41,783 bases of DNA from Lactobacillaceae bacterium (GTDB lineage: Bacteria > Bacillota > Bacilli > Lactobacillales > Lactobacillaceae), in NCBI GenBank assembly GCA_031282325.1, contig JAITDY010000005.1:1-41783 (forward strand). Direction: 5' to 3'. Below the pieces are notes generated by a model. It did no database searches, had not been told where the DNA came from, and saw only the letters and a list, made by a program, of their open reading frames with translations. Below are positions 10,524 through 18,669 of the stretch, in pieces (position 1 is the first letter of the stretch; each line of letters begins with the position of its first letter). Made by a program: the position numbers and the translations under genes.

Positions 10524-11459
10524 TTATTTAAAATACTGATCTAAAAAATCTTTAACATGACTTTCATATTCTTGAGTATGGTCTTTTAAACTATCAACGT
10601 GCTCTGAATTAGGAGCAATCCATAATTGTTTTCTTGAATCGGGATCTGCCTTGAACAAAATATTTACCATATAAGTGGGCACATAAGTATCATCGCCTCC
10701 ATGCATAAATAGCATTGGTAATTTGTTTTTTTTCACTGATTTAACCGCGTCTGCTTCTTTAAAAGAATATCCAGCAATAATTTTAGACTCAAGACTTACC
10801 AAATCAACAAATGGGAATTTTGGTAAATTAAACATCTCTTTTGCTTGATAAGTTATTTCTTCATCGGCCGTTGTGTAGGCAGAATCTTCAATTATAGCTT
10901 TTACGTTAGATGGCAATTTTTCGCCTGAAAGCATTGTTACAGTGGCTCCACCCATGGAGATACCAAACGGCACTATTTCAACGTTAGGATTTTGCTTGAT
11001 CAAATAGTCAATCCATTTAAGAACATCGTTTTTGTCGAGCCAACCAAAACCAACAAAATTTCCTTCGGATTTTCCATGACCCCGATTATCAATATTTAAA
11101 ACATTGTATCCTTGTTTCAAAAAAACAGCGGAATAATCTTTCATTCCAGTTAGATTTCTTCTAAAACCATGAATTACAATAACCGTTTTATTAGTTTTAT
11201 TTTTTGCAGAGACATATTCAGCATGCAATTTTAAATTATCATTTGTAATTGAAACTATTTTGCTACTATTTTTAGCAAAGCTTTGATATTCATTCACTAA
11301 ACTCTTTACTGCATTACTAGCATTTGAGTAATTTTTATTATTAGCTGTTTGCCGGTATTCGGCCACATAGAAAAAATAACCTGATGCCACTAAAAGCAAC
11401 ATCAGTAAAACTAGGATAAATTTACGTACTAATTTCATTATCTTCATAGTATTCCCCAT
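10524..11459 (-). CDS. Alpha/beta hydrolase, N-terminally membrane anchored
   Basis: VIVIHGFRRNLTGMKDY, NIDNRGHGKSEG, PFGISMGGAT, MLFMHGGDDTYVP; N-terminal TM. Confidence 0.9.
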   Translation of the reverse strand: MGNTMKIMKLVRKFILVLLMLLLVASGYFFYVAEYRQTANNKNYSNASNAVKSLVNEYQSFAKNSSKIVSITNDNLKLHAEYVSAKNKTNKTVIVIHGFRRNLTGMKDYSAVFLKQGYNVLNIDNRGHGKSEGNFVGFGWLDKNDVLKWIDYLIKQNPNVEIVPFGISMGGATVTMLSGEKLPSNVKAIIEDSAYTTADEEITYQAKEMFNLPKFPFVDLVSLESKIIAGYSFKEADAVKSVKKNKLPMLFMHGGDDTYVPTYMVNILFKADPDSRKQLWIAPNSEHVDSLKDHTQEYESHVKDFLDQYFK

Positions 11460-11504
11460 TTATAATATTTATAATTATAACTAATTTTATATAATTATAA
11501 ATAG

Positions 11505-11942
11505 ATGCTTCCAAATAGATTAAAACAATTAAGAAATTCTCGCGGTTTGACTTTAGATCAGTTGGCTACAGAGTTGAATAAAAATCTACCAAAAGGTGAG
11601 AAAGCAAATACCGGCGCCCAAATCGGGAACTGGGAGAGAGGCGAACGTAAGCCTGACTATCCGCAGCTAATTAGGATGGCTGATTTTTTTGACGTATCTG
11701 TTGATTACCTGATTGGACGATTTAAAATTGAAACTACCGACTTATTGCAGATGATGTTAACTGATAATGTTATTTTCGATCAAAGAACTCTTACCCAACA
11801 AGACAAGGTTGTGATTTTAAAATTAATCCAATCATATTTCAGATCCAATAGAATTCGAACTGATGTGGATAAAATGTTTGACCAGCAAAGTGAGTTGACT
11901 TTTGATTGGAATGACTCTAATGATGATAATCAAAACAACTAA
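11505..11942 (+). CDS. XRE-family HTH transcriptional regulator
   Basis: MLPNRLKQLRNSRGLTLDQLATELN...GAQIGNWERGERKPDYPQLIRMADFFDVSVDYLIGR. Confidence 0.93.
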   Translation: MLPNRLKQLRNSRGLTLDQLATELNKNLPKGEKANTGAQIGNWERGERKPDYPQLIRMADFFDVSVDYLIGRFKIETTDLLQMMLTDNVIFDQRTLTQQDKVVILKLIQSYFRSNRIRTDVDKMFDQQSELTFDWNDSNDDNQNN

Positions 11943-12002
11943 TAATCTAAAAGCAAAATATCAATTTAAAATTATTATATTGAAATTAAACGAGGAACTA
12001 AA

Positions 12003-12257
12003 ATGACACTAACAAAAAATCAAATATTAGAATATGTAGAAGATTTAAATTTAAAATTATGGGGACCAGTATTAGTTGAATGGGATGATAATTATAAAAA
12101 AGTTCATTTAATCGTTCAGCAAGGAAGTGCTAAAGAAAGCAGAGAAAAAATTACAATTGATGTGAATAACAATATAAAAACTGGATTAATATCCCCAGAA
12201 GATAGTAAAACTTTTTTGGATAACTTAGTTGTAACTGAATATGCACAAGAAGATTAA
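12003..12257 (+). CDS. Hypothetical small acidic protein
   Basis: 84-aa ORF with SD (gaggaact), followed by a terminator. Confidence 0.7.
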   Translation: MTLTKNQILEYVEDLNLKLWGPVLVEWDDNYKKVHLIVQQGSAKESREKITIDVNNNIKTGLISPEDSKTFLDNLVVTEYAQED

Positions 12258-12260
12258 AAA

Positions 12261-12290
12261 AATAACTTACTCAACGAGTAAGTTATTTTT
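12261..12290. terminator. Bidirectional intrinsic terminator
   Basis: AATAACTTACTC aac GAGTAAGTTATT perfect 12-bp stem flanked by A6 and T5. Confidence 0.9.
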
Positions 12291-12490
12291 CTTTGGCATA
12301 CATGATACGTTCATGTGGACGTCGTATTATTACTAATACATTGACGTAGTAATTACTTACTAGAATAGATAGTTCCACAACTGTCCATTCACTAACGGAG
12401 ATGCGCTCCTTGAAATTAAATTCAGTTAGCCGCTCTTAAGATATCGCTTTAGCTAAATATCTCTCGACTCATCGCATAAAAATAATTATA
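12291..12490 (-). ncRNA. Candidate structured small RNA (family not recognised)
   Basis: Non-coding, locally GC-richer segment with several perfect stems, TATAAT at 12485-12490 on the minus strand and a strong terminator at 12261-12290. Confidence 0.5.
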
Positions 12491-12511
12491 CCTTATTTTC
12501 CTTAATTAACT

Positions 12512-13066
12512 TTATTTTTGGGATTTAGCTTTTTTACCAGAAGTTTTCCTTACTTTTATTTCATCATTATTAATTTCTTTATCGTCTTTTTCATTTTGTA
12601 GCTCATGTTCAGCATTCAATTTATTTTCAACAGTTAATTTCAAATCTAATTCATATAGTTCAGTTAATCTATTTTTTAAATCTGATAAATATACGGACTT
12701 ATTGTCAATAAAATTACTTAAACTAGTAATATTTTCCATTTTCATATGAGATTTACTTATATTTTCTGATTCATAAACCAACAAAACAATTGGTTCAATT
12801 TCATCTTCAGGACGAATTAATTTTTTATATTCATTAACATATTTAAGTGGCAACACATTTGGTGCGATTTCTAAGGCGATTGTTATTCTATTATTTTCTA
12901 CCCCATTGTTAATGGTTACCGAACTTTTATTTATACGATCCAACGATAAATTTTCGACTAAAGTAACTGCCATTTCATTATCAAAATTTTCTGCTTCTTC
13001 ATTATTAATAATGTAATCTTGATTAATAATTGAATCTAAAACTATTTGTCCATTAAAATTTGTCAT
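12512..13066 (-). CDS. Hypothetical protein
   Basis: 184-aa ORF, no recognised motif; immediately downstream of glmU. Confidence 0.7.
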   Translation of the reverse strand: MTNFNGQIVLDSIINQDYIINNEEAENFDNEMAVTLVENLSLDRINKSSVTINNGVENNRITIALEIAPNVLPLKYVNEYKKLIRPEDEIEPIVLLVYESENISKSHMKMENITSLSNFIDNKSVYLSDLKNRLTELYELDLKLTVENKLNAEHELQNEKDDKEINNDEIKVRKTSGKKAKSQK

Positions 13067-13093
13067 ATTGTTTATTATTCTAACAAAAAGATT

Positions 13094-14323
13094 TTAATCT
13101 TTCTTCGTGAAATCCTCGTGTTCCATTCTGTCCCAAAAATTAAGTTTATTTTCTTGGCGAGCACGAGCAATTCCCATTGCATGTTTTGGAATATCTTGAA
13201 CAATAGTCGATCCAGCAGCAGTAATGGCTTCATCTGAAATATTAATTGGCGCGATTAATTTACTATTGCTACCGATAAACACACGGTCACCTACATTTGT
13301 ATGATTTTTATTTTTTCCGTCATAATTAACAAAGATAGTTCCAGCGCCAATATTAGTTCCAGCACCAATAGTTGCATCCCCAACATAAGATAAATGACCA
13401 ACCTGTGAATAAGGTCCGATCGTTGAATTTTTAACCTCAACGAAATTTCCAATATGAACATTATTACTTAATTGTGTATTAGGACGGATATGTGCATTGG
13501 GACCAATTATAGAATTATGACCGATTTTGCTAGGACCTTCAATAACTGTATTTGGCAAAATAGCAGTTCCTGGTTCAATAATTACATCAGCATCAATATA
13601 CGTAGTTTGAGGATCAATCATAGTGACACCACTCAACATAATATTATTATTAATTCTTTGTCGCATTAGCTTGGCTAAATGTGATAATTGAATTTGATCA
13701 TTAGCTCCTAATATTTCATTGGAATCCTGAACAGTTACAACGCTTAAATTTTTAGTTGCATCAGTTAGATAGTATTCGCCTTGAGAATTTGAATTCTGAA
13801 CATTTTTAAGTTGTTCTTTAATCCTTTGTGTATTGAATAAATAAACACCTGCGTTAACCAATGAAGTACGACGTTCTTTAGGCGTAGCATCTTTTTCTTC
13901 GACAATTCTATTTACTTTTCCATCTAAAGCAAATACCCGACCATATCCATATGGATTTTCTAAATTACCGGCTAATAAGGCTTCATTATTAATTAAAAGT
14001 TGTTCAATAGTGCTGCTAGTAATCATTGGCATATCAGCATTCAATACTAAAACTCGTTCAGACGTTACCTGAGGCATCGCTGCAAGCAATGCATGCGCGC
14101 TCCCTTTTTGCTGACTTTGTATGGCGGTTTTTACGCCAAATTTGGAATAGTCTACTTCATTAGATTGAACAGCAATTATATTGTTTGGTTTTAATTTCTT
14201 AGCAGCAGCTAAGACATGCTCAAACATCGTTAACCCAGCAACTTTGTGGAGTGGTTTTACTAAATTATCTTTCATGCGAGTGCCTTTACCGGCTGCTAGA
14301 ATCACAACATCAAAATTAGTCAT
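13094..14323 (-). CDS. glmU: Bifunctional UDP-GlcNAc pyrophosphorylase / glucosamine-1-P N-acetyltransferase
   Basis: VVILAAGKGTRMKDNLVKPLHKVAG; left-handed beta-helix hexapeptides; VGDRVFIGSNSKLIAPINI. Confidence 0.97.
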   Translation of the reverse strand: MTNFDVVILAAGKGTRMKDNLVKPLHKVAGLTMFEHVLAAAKKLKPNNIIAVQSNEVDYSKFGVKTAIQSQQKGSAHALLAAMPQVTSERVLVLNADMPMITSSTIEQLLINNEALLAGNLENPYGYGRVFALDGKVNRIVEEKDATPKERRTSLVNAGVYLFNTQRIKEQLKNVQNSNSQGEYYLTDATKNLSVVTVQDSNEILGANDQIQLSHLAKLMRQRINNNIMLSGVTMIDPQTTYIDADVIIEPGTAILPNTVIEGPSKIGHNSIIGPNAHIRPNTQLSNNVHIGNFVEVKNSTIGPYSQVGHLSYVGDATIGAGTNIGAGTIFVNYDGKNKNHTNVGDRVFIGSNSKLIAPINISDEAITAAGSTIVQDIPKHAMGIARARQENKLNFWDRMEHEDFTKKD

Positions 14324-15158
14324 TAATTTCACCTACATAAATATTTTGTTTATAATTTCCCAATTGAACTTTAATTTTTTCGCCACTATCTAAATTTGTG
14401 TCAACATGAATCAGGCTTGTAAAATTTTCAACTTTTCGTTCTTTAGAACGGCCCTCCGCAAAAACAGCAATTCCTTTAACCTTGGCTTCAAATTGTTCAG
14501 CTAAAGCATTTAATCCAATAATCGTGCCACCTGCTTTCATAAAATCATCCACAATGATTACATTTAGTCCTTTTTCTAAACTACGAGTAGATAATTCTAA
14601 TTTATTTACTTGCTTACTAGTGCCTGTTGTAAAGGGGGTGGACAAAGTTGGCCCTTCTGTTACTTTGCTCAAACCGGAACGCGCCACAACATAAGGAACA
14701 TTTAATTGTTGAGCTATAGCGATCGCAACTGGAATTCCTTTAGTGGCAACCGTCATAACGGCTTGAATTTTTTGATTTTTATATTGTGAGGCTATTAATC
14801 TACCAAAGCGACGTAAGACATCGGGACGCGCTAAAATATCTGATAAATATATATATCCGCCCGGGAGCACTCTGGTTGGATCGTTTACTAAATCATACAT
14901 CTCATTAGCAAAATCATCAGCATCCCTTTCTGGCATATATGGCACATAAGAAATACCGCCATTAGTTCCAGTCGTGGTCTCTAAATCACCCAAACCTTTA
15001 TTTTTTAAAGTCTTTTTTATGATTGATAAATCTTCGGAAATTGATGATTTAGCCGAATCATAGCGACTAACGAAAAAATTTAAAGAAATATGAGTATATG
15101 GATGCTCAACAATATAATTAGTCATGTCGACCAATCGTTCTGCACGTGGTACTTTCAT
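14316..15158 (-). CDS. purR: Pur operon repressor PurR
   Basis: KVPRAERLVDMTNYIVEHPYTHISLNFFVSRYDSAKSSISEDL; PRPP-binding VIIVDDFMKAGGTI. Confidence 0.97.
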   Translation of the reverse strand: MKVPRAERLVDMTNYIVEHPYTHISLNFFVSRYDSAKSSISEDLSIIKKTLKNKGLGDLETTTGTNGGISYVPYMPERDADDFANEMYDLVNDPTRVLPGGYIYLSDILARPDVLRRFGRLIASQYKNQKIQAVMTVATKGIPVAIAIAQQLNVPYVVARSGLSKVTEGPTLSTPFTTGTSKQVNKLELSTRSLEKGLNVIIVDDFMKAGGTIIGLNALAEQFEAKVKGIAVFAEGRSKERKVENFTSLIHVDTNLDSGEKIKVQLGNYKQNIYVGEIND

Positions 15159-15203
15159 TTATTCTCCCTTAAAATACGAATGTTCACTTAATATTTTACC
15201 AAT

Positions 15204-16394
15204 TTATTCGTTTTTAATTATTATCTTTCTATTTTTTGTAATAAAGATTGTTAAAAATGAAAATACAACATAAGAAATAATAGAAACCTGGGTAATTAAA
15301 GAAAGCGAAAAATGTTTGTTTAATTCAGCAAATAGCCATAAAAAGATAATGGAAACAATACTCGACATAGTTCCAGAAAAAGATATGATTGATCCTACAA
15401 TTGAGGTGTCTGATTTTTTATATATGTCCACCATTAATTGATGATAGTATAAATCAAAAGGAATTAAAAACAACAATATAAATAAAACAAATAAAAACTT
15501 ATTAGTCTCCGCTATATTAATTGCTCCAAAAAAGAGTGCTGACATTATCACTATTAATATTTCTCTTAGTTTTGAGATTTTAATGTGTTTAAAAATAAAA
15601 TTACTTACAAGTGAAACAAGTTGAAAACTAACATAAAAAATTCCAAATAATTTAGGTGGGAGAGCTGCGATTAAAAAAATAACTTGCCAAAATTGATAAA
15701 AAGTTTGTGCAATAAGCTGATAAATACTAATTAAAAATATGTCTGCATAAATACTACGATCTGCCACATTTTTTAATTTGGAAAATATATCTTTTAAATT
15801 AAGATTTTTATCAAAATTTTTTAATACTTTGTCACCATTTCTTTCTTTAAAAAAAAATAATGTAATAAAAAAAGAAATGAAAATTAAAAACGTAGAAATA
15901 AGATAAATTTTATTGCTACAATATGCATAAATAAAAGATCCAACTCCTCCAGCTATTAAAGCACTGTATAAATTAACATTATTTAGTGAGATGTTAAATA
16001 ATTTAATTTTATACTCGTTATTTTTATAAGATCTAATAAAATATGACTCCAACGATCCACTCATTGAAGCCGTGCTAATTCCATAAATAAACCATGATAT
16101 AGATAACATAATTACTGATTCAGAAATAAAAATTATAAAAAATGATATTACTAATAACAATAGGGAAACTAGATACATTCTTTTTTCAGACCAGATATCT
16201 GTTAATATTCCAGATGGGAATTCAAATAATAACATAGCTAACATATAAAAACTTTGAATAAATGCAATATCACTAATTGACATTCCTTTATTGATCAAAA
16301 TTATAGTGAGAATCGAGTGAGGAAGAGCTCTTGCAAAATTATACAAAAAATAACTAACGAAGTATATCTTGGATTGTGTTTTCATAAATTGCAA
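15204..16394 (-). CDS. MFS transporter (candidate exporter of the peptide product, MccC-like role)
   Basis: About 12 hydrophobic segments, MSISDIAFIQSFYMLAMLLFEFPSGILTDIWSEKRM MFS loop; last gene of the MccB-like operon. Confidence 0.85.
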   Translation of the reverse strand: MQFMKTQSKIYFVSYFLYNFARALPHSILTIILINKGMSISDIAFIQSFYMLAMLLFEFPSGILTDIWSEKRMYLVSLLLLVISFFIIFISESVIMLSISWFIYGISTASMSGSLESYFIRSYKNNEYKIKLFNISLNNVNLYSALIAGGVGSFIYAYCSNKIYLISTFLIFISFFITLFFFKERNGDKVLKNFDKNLNLKDIFSKLKNVADRSIYADIFLISIYQLIAQTFYQFWQVIFLIAALPPKLFGIFYVSFQLVSLVSNFIFKHIKISKLREILIVIMSALFFGAINIAETNKFLFVLFILLFLIPFDLYYHQLMVDIYKKSDTSIVGSIISFSGTMSSIVSIIFLWLFAELNKHFSLSLITQVSIISYVVFSFLTIFITKNRKIIIKNE

Positions 16395-16396
16395 AA

Positions 16397-17356
16397 TTAA
16401 TACTCCTTCACCTCATTGATTTGTGTTTCCGTATATAACTGTATGGTTTCGTCATAATTTAATTTAAGTGATTTTTTAGCAGATCCCCAAAAATCAATAA
16501 AATCAATTAGCTTATCTGGATAATATCTATCATTATATGTTTCATCTAGAAAACTTATTATTGAATCAAATCTATTTTCTTCATCAGACAATTGAAAATA
16601 ATCAATATAATATTCATATATTGATTTCAATGCATCTAATTTTGGTTCATTAATTTTTAAAAAATTAAATCGTCTTTTAAATGCCTTGTCTTTAAGTAAA
16701 ATATTAACTTCGCTAGGAGTTGTTGCACCGATAATTTGTAAAGAACTATCTGTAATTATTGGTTTTAAAATATCTCCAGCTGATACACCTCCTTCTGTGT
16801 TTCCCAGATTTAATAAATTGTGTATTTCATCAAAAAATAATATTTCGCTGTTTATTTTGGAACTCTCAATAAGTTCATTTAATCTATTTTCAAATTCTCC
16901 GCGATATTTAGTATTAGCTACTAATTCACTTATTGAAATTATTTTAAAGGATTTTTTATAATTGTGTAAATAGTTATTAATTAATGATGTTTTTCCTACA
17001 CCAGGTTCTCCCACAAGAATTACATTATTTTTATACTCACGATTTAAATATAAGTGAATCATTTGTATTTCTTTTTCCCGTTCAACTAATAATTTTTTAT
17101 TCAAAAAATTATTAGTATAAATGTCATTCTTATCAACTTGAATATCTGCTATATATTTTTGCATATCAGATTCTAAATTTTGTAAAAATATAAAAACATC
17201 TAGATTTGAAGCATTTGGTTCCTTTATTTTATATTCTACAATTTTTCGATCTAAATACGGCGAATCGACAATATATGTCATTGGAATTTTACCCTGCAAG
17301 GATTTTATAATTTTACCTTCATTAATATCATTCATAAGAGATAAAAATATTTTCAT
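16397..17356 (-). CDS. Standalone Clp/Hsp100 D1-like AAA+ ATPase
   Basis: GEPGVGKTSLI (Walker A), NTKYRGEFENRL (D1 pore loop region), ILFFDEIHNLL (Walker B), IIGATTPSEV (sensor 1), FKRRF (Arg finger), RYYPDKLIDFIDFWGSA. Confidence 0.88.
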   Translation of the reverse strand: MKIFLSLMNDINEGKIIKSLQGKIPMTYIVDSPYLDRKIVEYKIKEPNASNLDVFIFLQNLESDMQKYIADIQVDKNDIYTNNFLNKKLLVEREKEIQMIHLYLNREYKNNVILVGEPGVGKTSLINNYLHNYKKSFKIISISELVANTKYRGEFENRLNELIESSKINSEILFFDEIHNLLNLGNTEGGVSAGDILKPIITDSSLQIIGATTPSEVNILLKDKAFKRRFNFLKINEPKLDALKSIYEYYIDYFQLSDEENRFDSIISFLDETYNDRYYPDKLIDFIDFWGSAKKSLKLNYDETIQLYTETQINEVKEY

Positions 17357-17379
17357 TAAAAGTCTCCAATCTATTTAAA

Positions 17380-18135
17380 TTAACCTAAATTAATTTTTTG
17401 TAAATCCCAGTCAGAAGTATTTAAAATAATTTGACTTTCAATTACATCGGATTTTTGTTTTTTCCCAATAAATTTAATAATTTCTACTTCCATCATTTTT
17501 GCAGACAAGGAATTATCTGTATCTACAATTGCGGAAATATTATTATCATTTAACTTTTTAATTTCTAAATTATCATTTTTAATATAATCTTCAGGAAACA
17601 ATTCATTAAAAGAACGTGTTTTCCCAGGTATTAATAATGGGCCTAAATAAATCTTACCTTGCGCGTATGGACTACCATATAATATTGGAGTACTAGTTTT
17701 ATCACTATATTCAGCCATCAATCGATGTATTTGCCCAATTGGTTTATCTGCTGCAACAACAATTAAATTAAAATTAATATTCTGAAATTCTGTGAATAGT
17801 TGTTCAACATTTTCTATATTCTGATTATGCCCTACGATTAAAGAATCGGGTGCTACTTCTTTTAGGTTTTTAACAGCCACATCAATTTTACTTAATCCAA
17901 TATCTTTTTCACGGTATAAAACTTGGCGACTGGTATTGCTTAATTCAATATAATCAAAATCAATCAGATGTATTTCCCCAACTCCAATTTGAGCAAGCCC
18001 TAATGATAAATATGAACCTACTCCTCCCGCGCCTAAAAGTAAAATTTTAGTTTTTTGTAAATCTTCTTGTAATTTAATCGCATCCCTTAAATCATTACCC
18101 GGTAAAATTGCAAAAATTTTGAATCTGGCGATCAT
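17380..18135 (-). CDS. ThiF/MccB-like E1-type adenylating domain (C-terminal part of a split gene)
   Basis: KILLLGAGGVGSYLSLGLAQIGVGEIHLIDFDYIELSNTSRQVLYREKDIGLSKIDV...VVAADKP...GPLLIPGKT. Confidence 0.88.
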   Translation of the reverse strand: MIARFKIFAILPGNDLRDAIKLQEDLQKTKILLLGAGGVGSYLSLGLAQIGVGEIHLIDFDYIELSNTSRQVLYREKDIGLSKIDVAVKNLKEVAPDSLIVGHNQNIENVEQLFTEFQNINFNLIVVAADKPIGQIHRLMAEYSDKTSTPILYGSPYAQGKIYLGPLLIPGKTRSFNELFPEDYIKNDNLEIKKLNDNNISAIVDTDNSLSAKMMEVEIIKFIGKKQKSDVIESQIILNTSDWDLQKINLG

Positions 18136-18445
18136 ACTTTGACAATTGTTTGGTTGTTAATGATGTTTCAATTTTTGCAATATCAATATACTTTTTAATT
18201 ATATTATTTGTTAAAAGAAGTTCAATAAATTCTTTCGGGTCATCCAATTCGATACTTTGTTCCAATAACTTTTGAATCATTTCATCTTGCGTAATTGGAA
18301 TTTTAAATATAGTTAACACTGCTATAAAAAGATCTTTATCATTAACGCCGATCTCAACATTTTTTTCAAGTGGCAACGATATGTGTAAATTACCGTTGGG
18401 CATTTGAAATATATGTATGCTACTTATTATTTTATATTTATCCAT
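18095..18445 (-). CDS. N-terminal (peptide-clamp-like) part of the same MccB-like enzyme, separated by an apparent frameshift
   Basis: Ends in KYDRQIQNF, the start of the E1 RYxRQ motif, whose continuation lies in the next ORF; good SD (AAAAAAGGATAATTAAGATG). Confidence 0.7.
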   Translation of the reverse strand: MDKYKIISSIHIFQMPNGNLHISLPLEKNVEIGVNDKDLFIAVLTIFKIPITQDEMIQKLLEQSIELDDPKEFIELLLTNNIIKKYIDIAKIETSLTTKQLSKYDRQIQNFCNFTG

Positions 18446-18469
18446 CTTAATTATCCTTTTTTAATAAAA

Positions 18470-18513
18470 TTGGAATTAGTAATCAATTTTTACGATTTGA
18501 TTACTAATTCCAA
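18470..18513 (-). promoter_or_regulatory. Perfect 17-bp stem hairpin between precursor peptide and MccB-like gene (attenuator or processing hairpin)
   Basis: TTGGAATTAGTAATCAA (18470-18486 / 18497-18513 complementary arms), 10-nt loop, TTTTATT follows on the minus strand. Confidence 0.8.
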
Positions 18514-18519
18514 AAAATT

Positions 18520-18618
18520 TTATGGATTGCTTCTTGCAAAACGAACTGCTGTATTTGATTTTGTAGATGCATTTTTTATGGTTATATTCTTAACCATTAT
18601 TTTAACGTTTGTTTTCAT
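18520..18618 (-). CDS. Putative RiPP / peptide-nucleotide precursor peptide, 32 aa
   Basis: Minus ATG...TAA: MKTNVKIMVKNITIKNASTKSNTAVRFARSNP; no acidic residues, +7 net basic; promoter-like TATAAT at 18664-18669; directly upstream of the MccB-like enzyme. Confidence 0.65.
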   Translation of the reverse strand: MKTNVKIMVKNITIKNASTKSNTAVRFARSNP

Positions 18619-18663
18619 TTAGTTTATCCATTCAATTATTTAAATAAATATTTAACAAGTTAA

Positions 18664-18669
18664 TTATAC
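18664..18669 (-). promoter_or_regulatory. Candidate -10 box for the peptide operon
   Basis: Perfect TATAAT on the minus strand 45 nt upstream of the peptide ATG; -35 not convincing. Confidence 0.45.

Noticed and set aside
16397-17356. AAA+ protein as a toxin-antitoxin or anti-phage ATPase
   Set aside because: Clp D1 signatures and operon context with the MccB-like enzyme, exporter and short peptide fit a peptide maturation role better; no nuclease or toxin domain nearby.
17380-18445. ThiF-like genes as thiamine or molybdopterin biosynthesis
   Set aside because: No thiS/moaD/thiG or rhodanese-type neighbours, no CxxC zinc motif noticed in the 251-aa part, and the N-terminal ~110-aa extension plus GPL..PGKT segment favour an MccB-like enzyme.
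18404-18622. 72-aa plus-strand ORF in the ORF track
   Set aside because: Antisense to the 32-aa peptide, hairpin and MccB-like gene start; no SD and AT-driven hydrophobic composition.
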